Assembly: GCA_017617115.1 (NCBI GenBank)
Contig: JAFZXA010000047.1
Coordinates: 1-38,889 of the forward strand
DNA length: 38,889 nt
Direction of reading: 5' to 3'
DNA from: Treponema sp.
Lineage (GTDB): Bacteria; Spirochaetota; Spirochaetia; Treponematales; Treponemataceae
Shown: piece after piece, positions 1 through 7,450 of the stretch
How the letters are laid out: each line of letters opens with the position of its first letter
How positions within the stretch are numbered: the first letter of the stretch is position 1
Notes under the pieces: generated by a model
Database searches by the model: none
What the model was told of the DNA's origin: nothing
The model's input: only the letters and a program-made list of their open reading frames with translations
Made by a program: the position numbers and the translations under genes

Positions 1-300
1 CACAAAGCAATAACCCTTACAAAAGATTATACAATAATTTCCCGTAAAATAAAGCATAATTAGCGCCGCCCAGGCGCACAAAAGGCTTTCCCATACAGGA
101 AACCATAAATTTAAAAATCAAGGAGCCCAGATAGGCATAACATTGTTTCTCCGTATCCAGCGTAATTTTTTTATTTATGCAAAAATGTCGGTGATAAAAA
201 TTTTACTGAATATGTTTCTTCTTATATTACCATGCAAAAGAGTAAAACGCAAATTTCTTAGGCGTATCCGTATAAGCCCCCACACACTACACACACACAT
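1..300. other. Intergenic DNA downstream of the integrase 3' end
   Basis: No convincing gene is visible here. There is a short perfect hairpin at 63-77 (GCGCC, 5-nt loop, GGCGC). On the minus strand it is followed by an A+T-rich stretch, so it could weakly terminate the integrase transcript. A second small inverted repeat (TTTCC/GGAAA) lies at 88-102. A CA-rich run at about 281-299 abuts the integrase stop. In 'reverse' integrons of treponemes attI lies on this side of intI. The only near-match to a GTTRRRY core is CTTAGGC at 257-263, whose first base is wrong, so no attI or attC is called. Confidence 0.4.
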
Positions 301-1509
301 TCACATCCTGTCCAACGGACTGACAACTCCATTGGCACCTTTATTCAAAACATGAGTATAAATCTGAGTCGTCTTTACATCATTGTGTCCCAGAAGCTCC
401 TGAACAGTCCTTATGTCATATCCATTTTCAAGAAGATGCGTGGCAAAGGAATGACGGAAGGTGTGGCAGCTGGCGTTTTTGTTTATGCCGGCTTCTAAAA
501 TCGCCTGTTTTACTGCGCGCTGCAAAAGGGTTTCGTCCAGGTGCCAGCGGCCTTGTTCGCCGGTCTGTTCATTTTTCCATCTGTTTTTTTGCGGGAAAAG
601 CCACTGCCATTTAAACTCTTTTCCGGCATCAGGATATTTTTGGGCAAGTCCTCCCGGAAGCGGGACCGAGCCCCAGCCGTCACGCAGATCCTGTTCGTGG
701 ATTTTTTTAACCTTCTGTATATGCTGTTTTAATTCCGGAACCAGGCTTTGAGGAAGCATTACGTGTCTGTCTTTGGAGCCCTTGCCATATCGTACAATAA
801 TTTCACCACGGTCAAAATCAAGGTCAAGGATTCTCAAGTGCAAAAGTTCATTCAGTCTCATTCCTGTGCCGTACAAAAGCTTTGCTGCAAGCTGTTTACT
901 TCCACTCATGTGCGAAATTACATCGCGAACTTCCTGGCGGCTGAAAACTACCGGGATTCTTGGTTTCTTTTTGGCACGGATTACCGACTGTAAATCATTT
1001 GGATTATCGCATTTTACAAAACGAAAATAAAAGAGCAGGGCAGCCAGTGCCTGATTTTGTGTAGACGCGCTGACTTTTGCTTTGACAGCAAGCCTTGTCA
1101 AAAACGCATTTATTTCCTTCTGGCCGATTTCTTCCTTATAATCCGCATATGTATTTAGAAAATCCTTGACCCATCGTTCATAACACTCAATTGTCCGCTG
1201 ACTGTAATGCCGGGCTTTGAGAAGGTCTTTCATTTTGATGATGCCAGCAGTCAGTTCTGTCTGTGGAGGTTTTTCACTGATAACTGATTGAACGATTTCT
1301 TCTTCAACATTAAACAACCCTGTTTCATAAAGATTCTGCAGTAAAATTTCAACCGATTGCTGATTATCTGGAATGAGCCAGAGCTTCTCTTCGTTGAGCC
1401 ATTTTCTTTGAGGAACCTTCCGCACTGAATCCAAAATCGCCTGGTTAAACCCGTATGGAAACTGCACGGAAAAATAATGATTGTCGTAAGAATTTATTAA
1501 TACGTCCAT
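301..1509 (-). CDS. intI: Integron-type tyrosine recombinase (IntI-like) with extra N-terminal domain
   Basis: This 402-residue site-specific recombinase would catalyse attI x attC cassette recombination. Residues about 86-190 form the SAM-like core-binding domain, and about 191-392 the catalytic domain. The catalytic residues are visible: Arg218 (GTGMR), Lys243/246 (GKGSKDR), His349-x-x-Arg352 (HTFRHS), His375 (LLGHND) and nucleophile Tyr384 (IYTHV). Residues about 279-305 (PLPGGLAQKYPDAGKE, then WQWLFPQ) match the extra segment that separates integron integrases from XerC/XerD. Residues about 11-60 (FSVQFPYG, RKWLNEEKLW) add a small domain resembling HARP domains, which explains a length well above the ~320-340 of most IntI proteins. 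AAGGAG lies 9-10 nt before the ATG. No cassettes or attC sites are seen on either side. The integron assignment is by remembered family motifs and is fairly firm; activity is unknown. Confidence 0.87.
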   Translation of the reverse strand: MDVLINSYDNHYFSVQFPYGFNQAILDSVRKVPQRKWLNEEKLWLIPDNQQSVEILLQNLYETGLFNVEEEIVQSVISEKPPQTELTAGIIKMKDLLKARHYSQRTIECYERWVKDFLNTYADYKEEIGQKEINAFLTRLAVKAKVSASTQNQALAALLFYFRFVKCDNPNDLQSVIRAKKKPRIPVVFSRQEVRDVISHMSGSKQLAAKLLYGTGMRLNELLHLRILDLDFDRGEIIVRYGKGSKDRHVMLPQSLVPELKQHIQKVKKIHEQDLRDGWGSVPLPGGLAQKYPDAGKEFKWQWLFPQKNRWKNEQTGEQGRWHLDETLLQRAVKQAILEAGINKNASCHTFRHSFATHLLENGYDIRTVQELLGHNDVKTTQIYTHVLNKGANGVVSPLDRM

Positions 1510-1685
1510 ATCTGAAGTCTCCTTTTAAGATTTTTCCCTCATATATAATATTGAAAAAAAATGGGACTTATTACAAAAATTTGAGGAGAATTCGTAAAAA
1601 AAGTGAAAAATTTCTTAAAAAACTGGATTGCCACGCCTCTGGCTCGCAAAGACGTGGTGGATTGCCACGCGCCGGCTGAGGATTT
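1510..1685. other. Spacer between integrase and methyltransferase genes
   Basis: It holds the integrase ribosome-binding site (minus strand AAGGAG), an A+T-rich stretch with TATTAT/TATATA hexamers that could serve as a -10 for the integrase, and the REP-like repeat at 1625-1676. No gene, and no R'/R'' core pair, is visible here. Confidence 0.4.
1625..1676. repeat. REP-like repeat, one full and one partial copy
   Basis: One copy (1625-1654) begins GGATTGCCACGCC and ends GGCTCGCAAAGACG. A second partial copy (1658-1676) repeats GGATTGCCACGC. The same family occurs at 7671-7704 with a different central stem. The ends GGATTGC and CTCGCAATGACG resemble an imperfect-palindrome repeat I have seen in many bacterial genomes. 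It sits between two co-oriented minus-strand genes. Confidence 0.6.
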
Positions 1686-2477
1686 CTACTTCTTCTTAAA
1701 ATCCAGCATCGAAACATAATGAAGGATTTCAAAAGTTTCTGGCAGCGTGTTCATGTATTCTAGGTGTTCTTTTTCCCAGGCGGCTATTTGTTCGGGGCTC
1801 AGGTTGGAGGCGCCTATGCCGCGGCAGGATTTTATTCTTCCGTGCCAGCCTTCGCGGGTGAAGGTTAGGGGGATGTCAAAGGTGATTGCATTTGCAAGGG
1901 TGAAATATTCTTTTGACCATTCGGGTTCGGGAAGGTCGTAACGTTTCATGCGGCCGCCGTTCCAGTCGGGGTTGTATTTTAAAACAATGTTTTCGCTTGT
2001 CATGGCAATTTCGCTTTCATAAGGGAGCCAGGCCATAAACAAAACTGCAAAGTGTCCGCCGTCTACAAGGAATTTGTGAATTTTTGGCAGAATTACTTTT
2101 TTATCAAAATATCCAAAGCACTGGCAGGCGGTAACAATGTCAAAACTTCCGGTCGGAAAATCAAGCTCTTCTGCAGAAGAAACAAGATATTTTATATCCA
2201 TGCCGTTTTCTTGTGAAAGCTTTTGTGCATACTTAATCTGATTTTCGGAAATGTCCGTGCCAAGCCATTGAGCTCCATACTTGTACATGTTTCTTGGAAG
2301 TACGCCTGTTCCGGTTCCAAGGTCAAGGCAGCGTTGACCCTTTATGCCAAGCTTAAGCTCCACCAGCTTTTCATAAAATTCCGGTGGATAAATGTCGCGG
2401 TACTTTGCATAAACTTCAGAGGTTTTTCCAAAATCAAAAGGGTTTCCGTTGTCGTATTTTTGAATACTTATTGCCAT
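1686..2477 (-). CDS. Class I SAM-dependent methyltransferase
   Basis: This is a 263-residue Rossmann-fold methyltransferase. Motif I is LDLGTGTGVLP at about 51-61, the acidic end of strand 2 is in WLGTDISENQI, and SAEELDFP and FDIVTACQ follow as the usual post-I and motif II positions. The N-terminal NPFDFGKTSEVYAKYRDIYP resembles ubiE/type 11 proteins, but the substrate cannot be told from sequence. AAGGAAGG lies about 5 nt before the ATG. The gap to the upstream permease gene is only 22 bp on the same strand, so co-transcription with the permease and metY is likely. Confidence 0.85.
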   Translation of the reverse strand: MAISIQKYDNGNPFDFGKTSEVYAKYRDIYPPEFYEKLVELKLGIKGQRCLDLGTGTGVLPRNMYKYGAQWLGTDISENQIKYAQKLSQENGMDIKYLVSSAEELDFPTGSFDIVTACQCFGYFDKKVILPKIHKFLVDGGHFAVLFMAWLPYESEIAMTSENIVLKYNPDWNGGRMKRYDLPEPEWSKEYFTLANAITFDIPLTFTREGWHGRIKSCRGIGASNLSPEQIAAWEKEHLEYMNTLPETFEILHYVSMLDFKKK

Positions 2478-2499
2478 ATATCCTTCCTTATTGGATTTA

Positions 2500-3651
2500 T
2501 TAACAGTATGTTAATACAAACACCACAATTCCAAGTAAAATCAGAAGTGCAAGATTATATCCTGTAAACACTCCAAAATACTTTCTTCCCTCCGGAGTTT
2601 TTCCTTCCTGGGAATTGTTGTAGAGCTTGAACGAAATTACACTGGCCATTGAAGCTATAAGCGTGCCAAGACCACCTGTATTTACACCAAGCAAAAGCAT
2701 GTCTCCGTTTGTTGTGAATCCGCTAAGCAGAAGGGCGGCAGGGACATTGCTTATAACCTGGCTTGTGATTATTGCGGTAATATAAGTTTTAAGTGGCGTT
2801 GAAAGCATGGAGTTTATGAAGTCAGAAAAAGTTTGCACCGTAGAAAGAGATTTTGTAAAAATAAAAAATCCGCAGAAAGTCAAAAGCAGGCTGTAATCAA
2901 CTTTTTTGAAAAGACGGAAATTGCAGACAAGCATTACTACAACTGTAAAGCCAAGCATAATTAAATAATTTACAACATGAAAAACAGTCAGCAGACAGAT
3001 TATAAAATCGGCAATGTAAAAGAAGGTTCGGAAATCAATTGTAACAAAGCAGACCTGTGTTTGAAGAACATTGCCTTCGAGTTTTTGCGGGGCACCGTGT
3101 TTCTTTCTTGTTAGTACCAGAATTATGGTAGTAAGAATTATAAACGAAGGAATTGCAATTTTAGCAGTGAGTGCAAAAAACTCCAGAGGCGAAAATCCGT
3201 AATATGAAAATAAATAAAGATTCTGAGGATTTCCCATTGGCGTGATGCACGAGCCAAGATTTGCAGCAAGAGTTTCAAGCACTACAATTGTAAGGGCAGG
3301 CATTCCAACGCGGGTAAAAATGAGCAGTGTGATTGGCACAAAGGTCAAAAGCGCAACATCATTTGTAACAAACATTGAACTGAAGAACACAAGATATGTG
3401 AGCAAAAAATAAAGGGAGCGCTGGCTTTTACACAAACGCAAAAGTCGGGCTGCAATTGAGTCCAGATAGTTTTGACTTTGGAATGCCTTTATAACAATCA
3501 TCAGACTGAACAAAATTGCAAGTGTTCTAAAGTCTATTGCTTCAAGACACAGTGAAGGAGAAGGTCTTATAAAAATAAGCGCGAGCAGTGCAAGTACAAT
3601 TGCTGCAAAAAGCACAGGCTCACGCTTTATAAAAGAAATAATTTTATTCAT
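2500..3651 (-). CDS. Ion-transporter-superfamily permease (SLC13/ArsB/NhaD-like)
   Basis: This 383-residue polytopic membrane protein has roughly ten hydrophobic helices. It carries the paired re-entrant signatures typical of the IT superfamily: VTNDVALLTFVPI and TPMGNPQNLY in the N half, and ISNVPAALLLSGF and GVNTGGLGTL in the C half. Anion (ArsB/DASS-like) and Na+/H+ (NhaD-like) members share these, so the substrate is unclear. I chose ATG 3651, which follows TAGG at about 6 nt and starts just after the metY stop, over an upstream in-frame TTG at 3672 that overlaps metY. The position directly after metY hints at sulfur or organic-anion transport, but that is only inference from context. Confidence 0.8.
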   Translation of the reverse strand: MNKIISFIKREPVLFAAIVLALLALIFIRPSPSLCLEAIDFRTLAILFSLMIVIKAFQSQNYLDSIAARLLRLCKSQRSLYFLLTYLVFFSSMFVTNDVALLTFVPITLLIFTRVGMPALTIVVLETLAANLGSCITPMGNPQNLYLFSYYGFSPLEFFALTAKIAIPSFIILTTIILVLTRKKHGAPQKLEGNVLQTQVCFVTIDFRTFFYIADFIICLLTVFHVVNYLIMLGFTVVVMLVCNFRLFKKVDYSLLLTFCGFFIFTKSLSTVQTFSDFINSMLSTPLKTYITAIITSQVISNVPAALLLSGFTTNGDMLLLGVNTGGLGTLIASMASVISFKLYNNSQEGKTPEGRKYFGVFTGYNLALLILLGIVVFVLTYC

Positions 3652-3658
3652 TGTTTGC

Positions 3659-4936
3659 CTAGATGGCTGCAAGTCCTCGTTTTACGTCTTCAAGAATATC
3701 TTCTACGTTTTCAAGACCACAGCTAAAGCGAACCATTCCGCCGTCAATTCCAGCTGCAACAAGCTGTTCGTCTGTAAGCTGTCGGTGTGTAGCACTTGCC
3801 GGGTGAAGTACACAAGTACGGATATCGGCAACGTGAACTTCATCAATTGCAAGCTTAAGGGCATCCATAAAGCGAACTGCGGCCTGTCGTCCACCTTTAA
3901 TGCTGATTGAAATTACACCGCAAGTTCCGTTCGGAAGATATTTCTGAGCACGTTCGTAATATTTGTCGCCAGGGAGTCCAGGATAAATTACCTTTGCAAT
4001 TTTATCACTCTGCTTAAAGAATTCTGCAACCTTGCGTGCATTTTCACAGTAGCGTGGCATGCGGACAGGCAATGTTTCAAGACCAAGGTTCAGGTAAAAA
4101 GCACTCTGTGCAGAAGGGTAACATCCAAAGTCTCTCATGAGCTGAGTGCGGGCTTTTACAATGTAAGCAGCTTTTCCAAAATCGCCTACATAGCGGAGAC
4201 CGTGATAGCTTTCGTCCGGTTCAACCATGTCGGCAAATTTTCCTGTTGCCTTGTAGGCTTTTTCCCAGTCAAAGTTTCCTGAGTCAACGATACAACCGCC
4301 ACCCTGAACAGCGTGACCATCCATATATTTTGTTGTTGAATGAACTACAACATCAACGCCCCATTCAATAGGACGACACAAAATTGGAGTTGCAAAAGTG
4401 TTGTCTACAATAATTGGAAGATTGTTGTCGTGAGCAGCTTTTACCCAGGTTTCAAAATCAAAAACTGTAAGGGCTGGGTTAGCAAGAGTTTCACCAAAAA
4501 TACATTTTGTATTTGGCTTGATTGCCTTGCAGATTTCTTCGTAGCTTGCGTCTACATCTACCCAGATACATTCAATGCCAAGCTTTTTAAGAGTAAAGCC
4601 AAACAGGTTGATTGTTCCGCCGTAAATGCTTGACGAAGCAATAAAGCTGTCGCCTGAAGAACAAAGGTTCAAAATAGAAAGAAGGCTTGCTGCCTGACCG
4701 CTCGAAGTAAGCATACAGCCAATTCCTCCTTCCATATCTGCAATTTTCTGTTCTACTGCATCGCAGGTTGGATTTGCAAAACGAGAGTACATGTATTCTG
4801 TTGGCTTGTCAAAAAGAGCTGCAACGTGATCACAGCTGTCAAAGCGGTAAGTTGTACTCTGTACGATTGGAATTGTTCCAGGTCCCCCATTTGCCGGTTT
4901 GTAACCTGAGTGTAATGCTTTAGTTTCGATTTTCAT
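3659..4936 (-). CDS. metY: O-acetylhomoserine sulfhydrylase (aminocarboxypropyltransferase)
   Basis: This 425-residue PLP enzyme of the Cys/Met metabolism family makes homocysteine (or methionine) from O-acetylhomoserine plus sulfide (or methanethiol). Family signatures run in order: TKALHSGY and TTYRFDS at the N terminus, YSRFANPT, SSGQAAS, the aspartate in IVDNTFATP, and the PLP lysine K203 in HSTTKYMDGH. The length matches MetY (~425-430) better than MetB/MetC (~380-400). The upstream in-frame ATG at 4957 is rejected because AAGGAAGG lies inside that extension and sits 8 nt before ATG 4936. A weak minus-strand -10 (TATAAT, 4999-5004) lies upstream. It heads a probable operon with the permease and methyltransferase. 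Confidence 0.92.
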   Translation of the reverse strand: MKIETKALHSGYKPANGGPGTIPIVQSTTYRFDSCDHVAALFDKPTEYMYSRFANPTCDAVEQKIADMEGGIGCMLTSSGQAASLLSILNLCSSGDSFIASSSIYGGTINLFGFTLKKLGIECIWVDVDASYEEICKAIKPNTKCIFGETLANPALTVFDFETWVKAAHDNNLPIIVDNTFATPILCRPIEWGVDVVVHSTTKYMDGHAVQGGGCIVDSGNFDWEKAYKATGKFADMVEPDESYHGLRYVGDFGKAAYIVKARTQLMRDFGCYPSAQSAFYLNLGLETLPVRMPRYCENARKVAEFFKQSDKIAKVIYPGLPGDKYYERAQKYLPNGTCGVISISIKGGRQAAVRFMDALKLAIDEVHVADIRTCVLHPASATHRQLTDEQLVAAGIDGGMVRFSCGLENVEDILEDVKRGLAAI

Positions 4937-4961
4937 TTTTTTACCTTCCTTTGTCATCTAG

Positions 4962-4982
4962 ACCCTGAAACAAGTTCAGGGT
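4962..4982. repeat. Short palindromic repeat upstream of metY
   Basis: The palindrome ACCCTGAAACAAGTTCAGGGT lies between the metY start and its likely promoter, so it would be in the 5' leader. Related half-sites, CTGAAACAAGTTCAG and CCGAACTTGTTTCGGG, are found at 35313-35375. It appears to be one member of a dispersed small palindromic family. Confidence 0.6.
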
Positions 4983-5166
4983 TCGGAATCTGTACTAAAT
5001 TATATCAAAAAATAAATTTAAAAAAAATACTTTTTTTTGTTACCTTTATTTTTTTGCGCGGTTTAATTATCGAAAGCAGCGCGAACGATAGGCCTTGTGT
5101 TCAAGCTGCTCTTAAAACGAAACCAAATTAGAGAAGGCAAAAAGCCTTGCTCAGGAGGATGATACT
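4983..5166. other. Divergent intergenic region, metY / lipoprotein gene
   Basis: The left part is extremely A+T-rich and holds the minus-strand -10 for metY. The plus-strand part contains a TATCG/CGATA inverted repeat (about 5067-5094) and a small hairpin AAGGC-AAAAA-GCCTT at about 5135-5149, just before the AGGAGG of the lipoprotein gene. The leader therefore looks structured. No clear -35/-10 pair could be fixed for the plus strand. Confidence 0.35.
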
Positions 5167-5610
5167 ATGAAAAAGATTTTTACTGTTTTGATTGTGGCTC
5201 TTGCTATGAGCCTTGCTTTTACTGGTTGTGCTTCTAAGAAAGCAAATGCAAAAGGTCCAAAGATTCATCGTGTAGATATTGGATCTGCTATTGGTGGTAC
5301 AATTGAAGTTGGAGAAGTTGCTCAGGAAATAAATATTACTACATTATTGCCTGCAGACAAACTTCCAGCAGCTGGTGATACTGTTCGCGTAATGTGGACT
5401 TTGGTTGCAGATTCTGATATTGATACTCTCTACGTTAAACTTGTAGATGATGCCGGAGAATATGTTCTTGCAGAAGATATTGCAGCAGATGAAGCAAGCT
5501 ATGTTGTTGCAAACATTCCGGTTAAGGAAGATTTGACAGGTAATGTTTATATTGAACTTTGGAGCGACAGCGAAGCGGTTTGTGAAACAACCTACATTGA
5601 TGCAAAATAA
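5167..5610 (+). CDS. Small lipoprotein of unknown function
   Basis: This 147-residue protein starts with a lipoprotein signal (MKKIFTVLIVALAMSLAFTG, then Cys21) and would be anchored in a membrane after processing at AFTG|C. The mature part reads like a compact beta-sandwich (TIEVGEVAQEINITTLLPAD, VRVMWTLVADSD, YVKLVDDAGEYVL). No known domain is recognised. It has a strong AGGAGG Shine-Dalgarno sequence and a structured upstream region. It is monocistronic and ends at the large hairpin at 5634-5707. Confidence 0.75.
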   Translation: MKKIFTVLIVALAMSLAFTGCASKKANAKGPKIHRVDIGSAIGGTIEVGEVAQEINITTLLPADKLPAAGDTVRVMWTLVADSDIDTLYVKLVDDAGEYVLAEDIAADEASYVVANIPVKEDLTGNVYIELWSDSEAVCETTYIDAK

Positions 5611-5633
5611 CAGTCAATAACTTGAATTAAGCA

Positions 5634-5707
5634 GTGCCGGGGGATTTGAGCCGACGCACGAACGGGGCGAAAAGGAAGTTCGTGCGCCATCTCAAATCCC
5701 CCGGCAC
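5634..5707. repeat. Large two-stage hairpin with 14-nt loop, probable bidirectional terminator
   Basis: The outer stem is 17 bp and perfect (5634-5650 with 5691-5707, GTGCCGGGGGATTTGAG and its complement). An inner 9-bp perfect stem (CGCACGAAC/GTTCGTGCG, 5655-5663 with 5678-5686) closes on a 14-nt loop. On the minus strand the loop reads TTCCTTTTCGCCCC, flanked by ATGG and TCGG internal-loop bases. It lies between two convergent genes. There is no strong U-tract, so a terminator role is inferred from position. A second hairpin at 37669-37766 has unrelated stems but nearly the same loop. Confidence 0.75.
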
Positions 5708-5731
5708 AATTATTTTAACTGTAGTTGACTG

Positions 5732-6865
5732 TTATTCTGCTTTGTTAGCCGGAGATTCTGGTGATTCAGGTTCTACTGGAGTTGTGGCAGGTTTGGCTGC
5801 TGGTTCGAGGGACAGGTCGCCTTCTTTTATCCAACCGATTTTTCGGAATAATAAACCGAATGCCCAGGTTAAAACTGCGGGCAGTACAAAACAAATTAAA
5901 ACAAGTCCAAGCCAGTTAAAGAATCCCGGAGTAATTGCAACAGCACCATGACCAATTGCAACTTCGCTTGGTTCGTACCAGCCGGTAATTACACCAATCT
6001 GACCAACAAGTCCGCAGGTTCCCATGCCGGAACTAACAGCGGCACCATTCATTTCCATTTTGAAAAGGCAGGTTGCAAGAGGACCTGTAATTGCACTTGT
6101 TAAAATCGGGGCAATCCAAATCTTAGGATTTTTAATAATGTTAGGCATCTGTAACATACTTGTTCCAAGTCCCTGTGAAAGAATGCCACCCCAGCGGTTT
6201 TCACGGAAGCTCATAACGGCAAATCCAACCATCTGTGCACAACAGCCTGCAACAGCAGCACCACCGGCAAGTCCTGTAAGACCAAAGGCCGCACAAATTG
6301 CAGCAGAACTAATTGGAAGTGTAAGTGCAACACCAACAATTACCGAAACAATAATTCCCATCCAGAACGGATGAAGCTTTGTAGACCAGACAATCAGTTT
6401 ACCGATTGAACTTGCAGCAGCACCAATATATTTTGCAGTAAGAACTGTAAGCAGTGCACCCGCTAAAATTGTAACAGCCGGAGTAACAATAATATCAACC
6501 TTTGTTTTTTTGCTTACAAGACATCCAAGCTCGGCTGCAATAATTGCAATAACTAAAACAGCAAGAGGACCTCCGGCACCTCCTGTAACATTTGCCGCAG
6601 CACCAACTGCAACAAGACTGAAAAGTACAAGGGCAGGTACTCCCATTGCAAAACCAATTCCAACTGCCATTGCAGCACCAACAACATGACCTTCTGTAGA
6701 AAAGTTTCCGGCATCAACTAAAAACTGAAAAACCGGATTAACCGAAAGGCGCAGCAGCTGCTGTCCCAGTGTCTTAATAATAGTTCCAATAAGCAGTGAA
6801 GCAAAAAGCCCCTGAGCCATTCCGCTCATTGCGTCAATTAAATAACGTTTTACGTATTTGTTCAT
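5732..6865 (-). CDS. PTS transporter subunit IIC-like membrane protein
   Basis: This 377-residue, very hydrophobic, Gly/Ala-rich polytopic protein has about ten membrane helices and a hydrophilic Pro/Glu tail (EPAAKPATTPVEPESPE). Segments such as GHVVGAAMAVGIGFAMGVP, GISS-like LPISSAAICAAFG and SSGMGTCGLVGQIG recall the PTS_EIIC_2 family, whose members often lack any EIIA/EIIB partner. No PTS partner gene is seen here. AAAGGAT precedes the ATG. A TTGACA-17-TAAATT promoter (7028-7056) would give an unusually long, structured ~155-nt leader. Substrate unknown. Confidence 0.72.
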   Translation of the reverse strand: MNKYVKRYLIDAMSGMAQGLFASLLIGTIIKTLGQQLLRLSVNPVFQFLVDAGNFSTEGHVVGAAMAVGIGFAMGVPALVLFSLVAVGAAANVTGGAGGPLAVLVIAIIAAELGCLVSKKTKVDIIVTPAVTILAGALLTVLTAKYIGAAASSIGKLIVWSTKLHPFWMGIIVSVIVGVALTLPISSAAICAAFGLTGLAGGAAVAGCCAQMVGFAVMSFRENRWGGILSQGLGTSMLQMPNIIKNPKIWIAPILTSAITGPLATCLFKMEMNGAAVSSGMGTCGLVGQIGVITGWYEPSEVAIGHGAVAITPGFFNWLGLVLICFVLPAVLTWAFGLLFRKIGWIKEGDLSLEPAAKPATTPVEPESPESPANKAE

Positions 6866-7129
6866 AAAAAATCCTTTGAGAAAAATTTGTGAGTTTATTT
6901 TGCGGGCACGATTCAGCCCTGTAGTAAATTACGGGAAAATGTTGATACTCGGTGCACCTTGGTGTCGCCGGTAATGCAGGACACTATGGACTCTGCGCTA
7001 GTTCATTCATTCGTAAAGTCTAAGGGGAATTTACTATAAAGAAGGGGGTTTGTCAAATGTAAGTTTGACAGAAATAATACATTATAAAATCCTTGTAAAT
7101 TGATTATCCTTGAAATTTTATTATTGCTG
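6866..7129. other. Long leader and promoter region of the EIIC-like gene
   Basis: On the minus strand this is the probable 5' untranslated region. It contains small inverted repeats: GTGTC/GACAC around 6970-6992, the self-complementary GGTGCACC at 6952-6959, and GGGC-8nt-GCCC near 6903-6918. I do not recognise a known riboswitch consensus. No gene is visible. Confidence 0.35.
7028..7056 (-). promoter_or_regulatory. Promoter of the EIIC-like gene
   Basis: On the minus strand a perfect TTGACA (7056-7051) is followed after 17 bp by TAAATT (7033-7028). An overlapping TATAGT is present but only 12 bp away. Transcription would start near 7021, about 155 nt before the start codon. Confidence 0.45.
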
Positions 7130-7157
7130 TTGACTTTTTCCGTATGTATGCTATAGT
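7130..7157 (+). promoter_or_regulatory. Promoter of the small RNA
   Basis: TTGACT (7130-7135), a 16-bp spacer and TATAGT (7152-7157) with an extended -10 TG at 7149-7150. This is the best sigma-70-type promoter in the window. It points at a region with no reading frame, with a start near 7164. Confidence 0.65.
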
Positions 7158-7163
7158 TAAATA

Positions 7164-7269
7164 AGAAAGGCACCACGCGACAAGCGTCTTGCCCCACAAC
7201 AGCGTTGCCTGATTAATCAGGACTTACTGCGCCACTCTGTGGTCATAGACAGGGTGGCGCTATTTTTTT
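7164..7269 (+). ncRNA. Small RNA, candidate antisense antitoxin
   Basis: About 105 nt would be made from the strong promoter at 7130-7157 to a textbook terminator. That terminator is a 12-bp stem at 7229-7240/7249-7260 (GCGCCACTCTGT/ACAGGGTGGCGC, one wobble pair) followed by TATTTTTTT. There is no ribosome-binding site plus reading frame inside. The RNA faces the minus-strand small peptide gene at 7260-7373: its 3' end overlaps that gene's last codon, and its whole length is complementary to any read-through of the peptide mRNA. This is the arrangement of TxpA/RatA and Fst type I toxin-antitoxin loci. The RNA itself matches no family I can name. Confidence 0.55.
7229..7269 (+). terminator. 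Rho-independent terminator of the small RNA
   Basis: A 12-bp stem (7229-7240 with 7249-7260), an 8-nt loop and a T-rich tail (7261-7269). The stop codon of the opposing small ORF (7260-7262) lies at its edge, so the hairpin may also shape the 3' end of the opposing mRNA. Confidence 0.8.
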
Positions 7270-7373
7270 CTTAACTTCTTCTTCCGTCTACGGTGAAGGG
7301 TGCTAAGAATGTCATAGACAAACTTGCCGGCGCGGAACGCCAGATCAAGAATCTCGTACAAACTCAACAGCAT
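7260..7373 (-). CDS. Small basic amphipathic peptide, candidate type I toxin
   Basis: A 37-residue peptide: a hydrophobic/amphipathic helix (LSLYEILDLAFRAGKFVYDI) followed by a strongly basic tail (RRRKKKLRKK). This resembles small membrane-active type I toxins and holin-like toxins, which share a YE-L start. GGAGG sits 2 nt before ATG 7373 but 8 nt before TTG 7367, so the start may be the TTG (35 residues). An in-frame ATG at 7433 would give 57 residues but has no Shine-Dalgarno sequence. The promoter at 7451-7479 gives a ~70-nt leader with a CCAGTT/AACTGG hairpin just before the Shine-Dalgarno region. The charged residues in the helix (D, R, K) are atypical for a pure membrane span, so the toxin call is tentative. 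Confidence 0.45.
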   Translation of the reverse strand: MLLSLYEILDLAFRAGKFVYDILSTLHRRRKKKLRKK

Positions 7374-7450
7374 CGCCTCCAATTCAGTTATTCCAGTTTT
7401 ACAACTGGTGTGAGTTGGGGGCAGACCGCCCATGCCGCGGGTGCAAATGT

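Noticed and set aside
6866-7021. Known riboswitch classes upstream of the EIIC-like gene
   Set aside because: I compared it by eye with fluoride, c-di-GMP, ZTP, guanidine and T-box consensus features and none matched.
7003-7197. 64-codon minus-strand frame in the leader region
   Set aside because: No ribosome-binding site, it runs through two promoters, and its composition is that of A+T-rich intergenic DNA.
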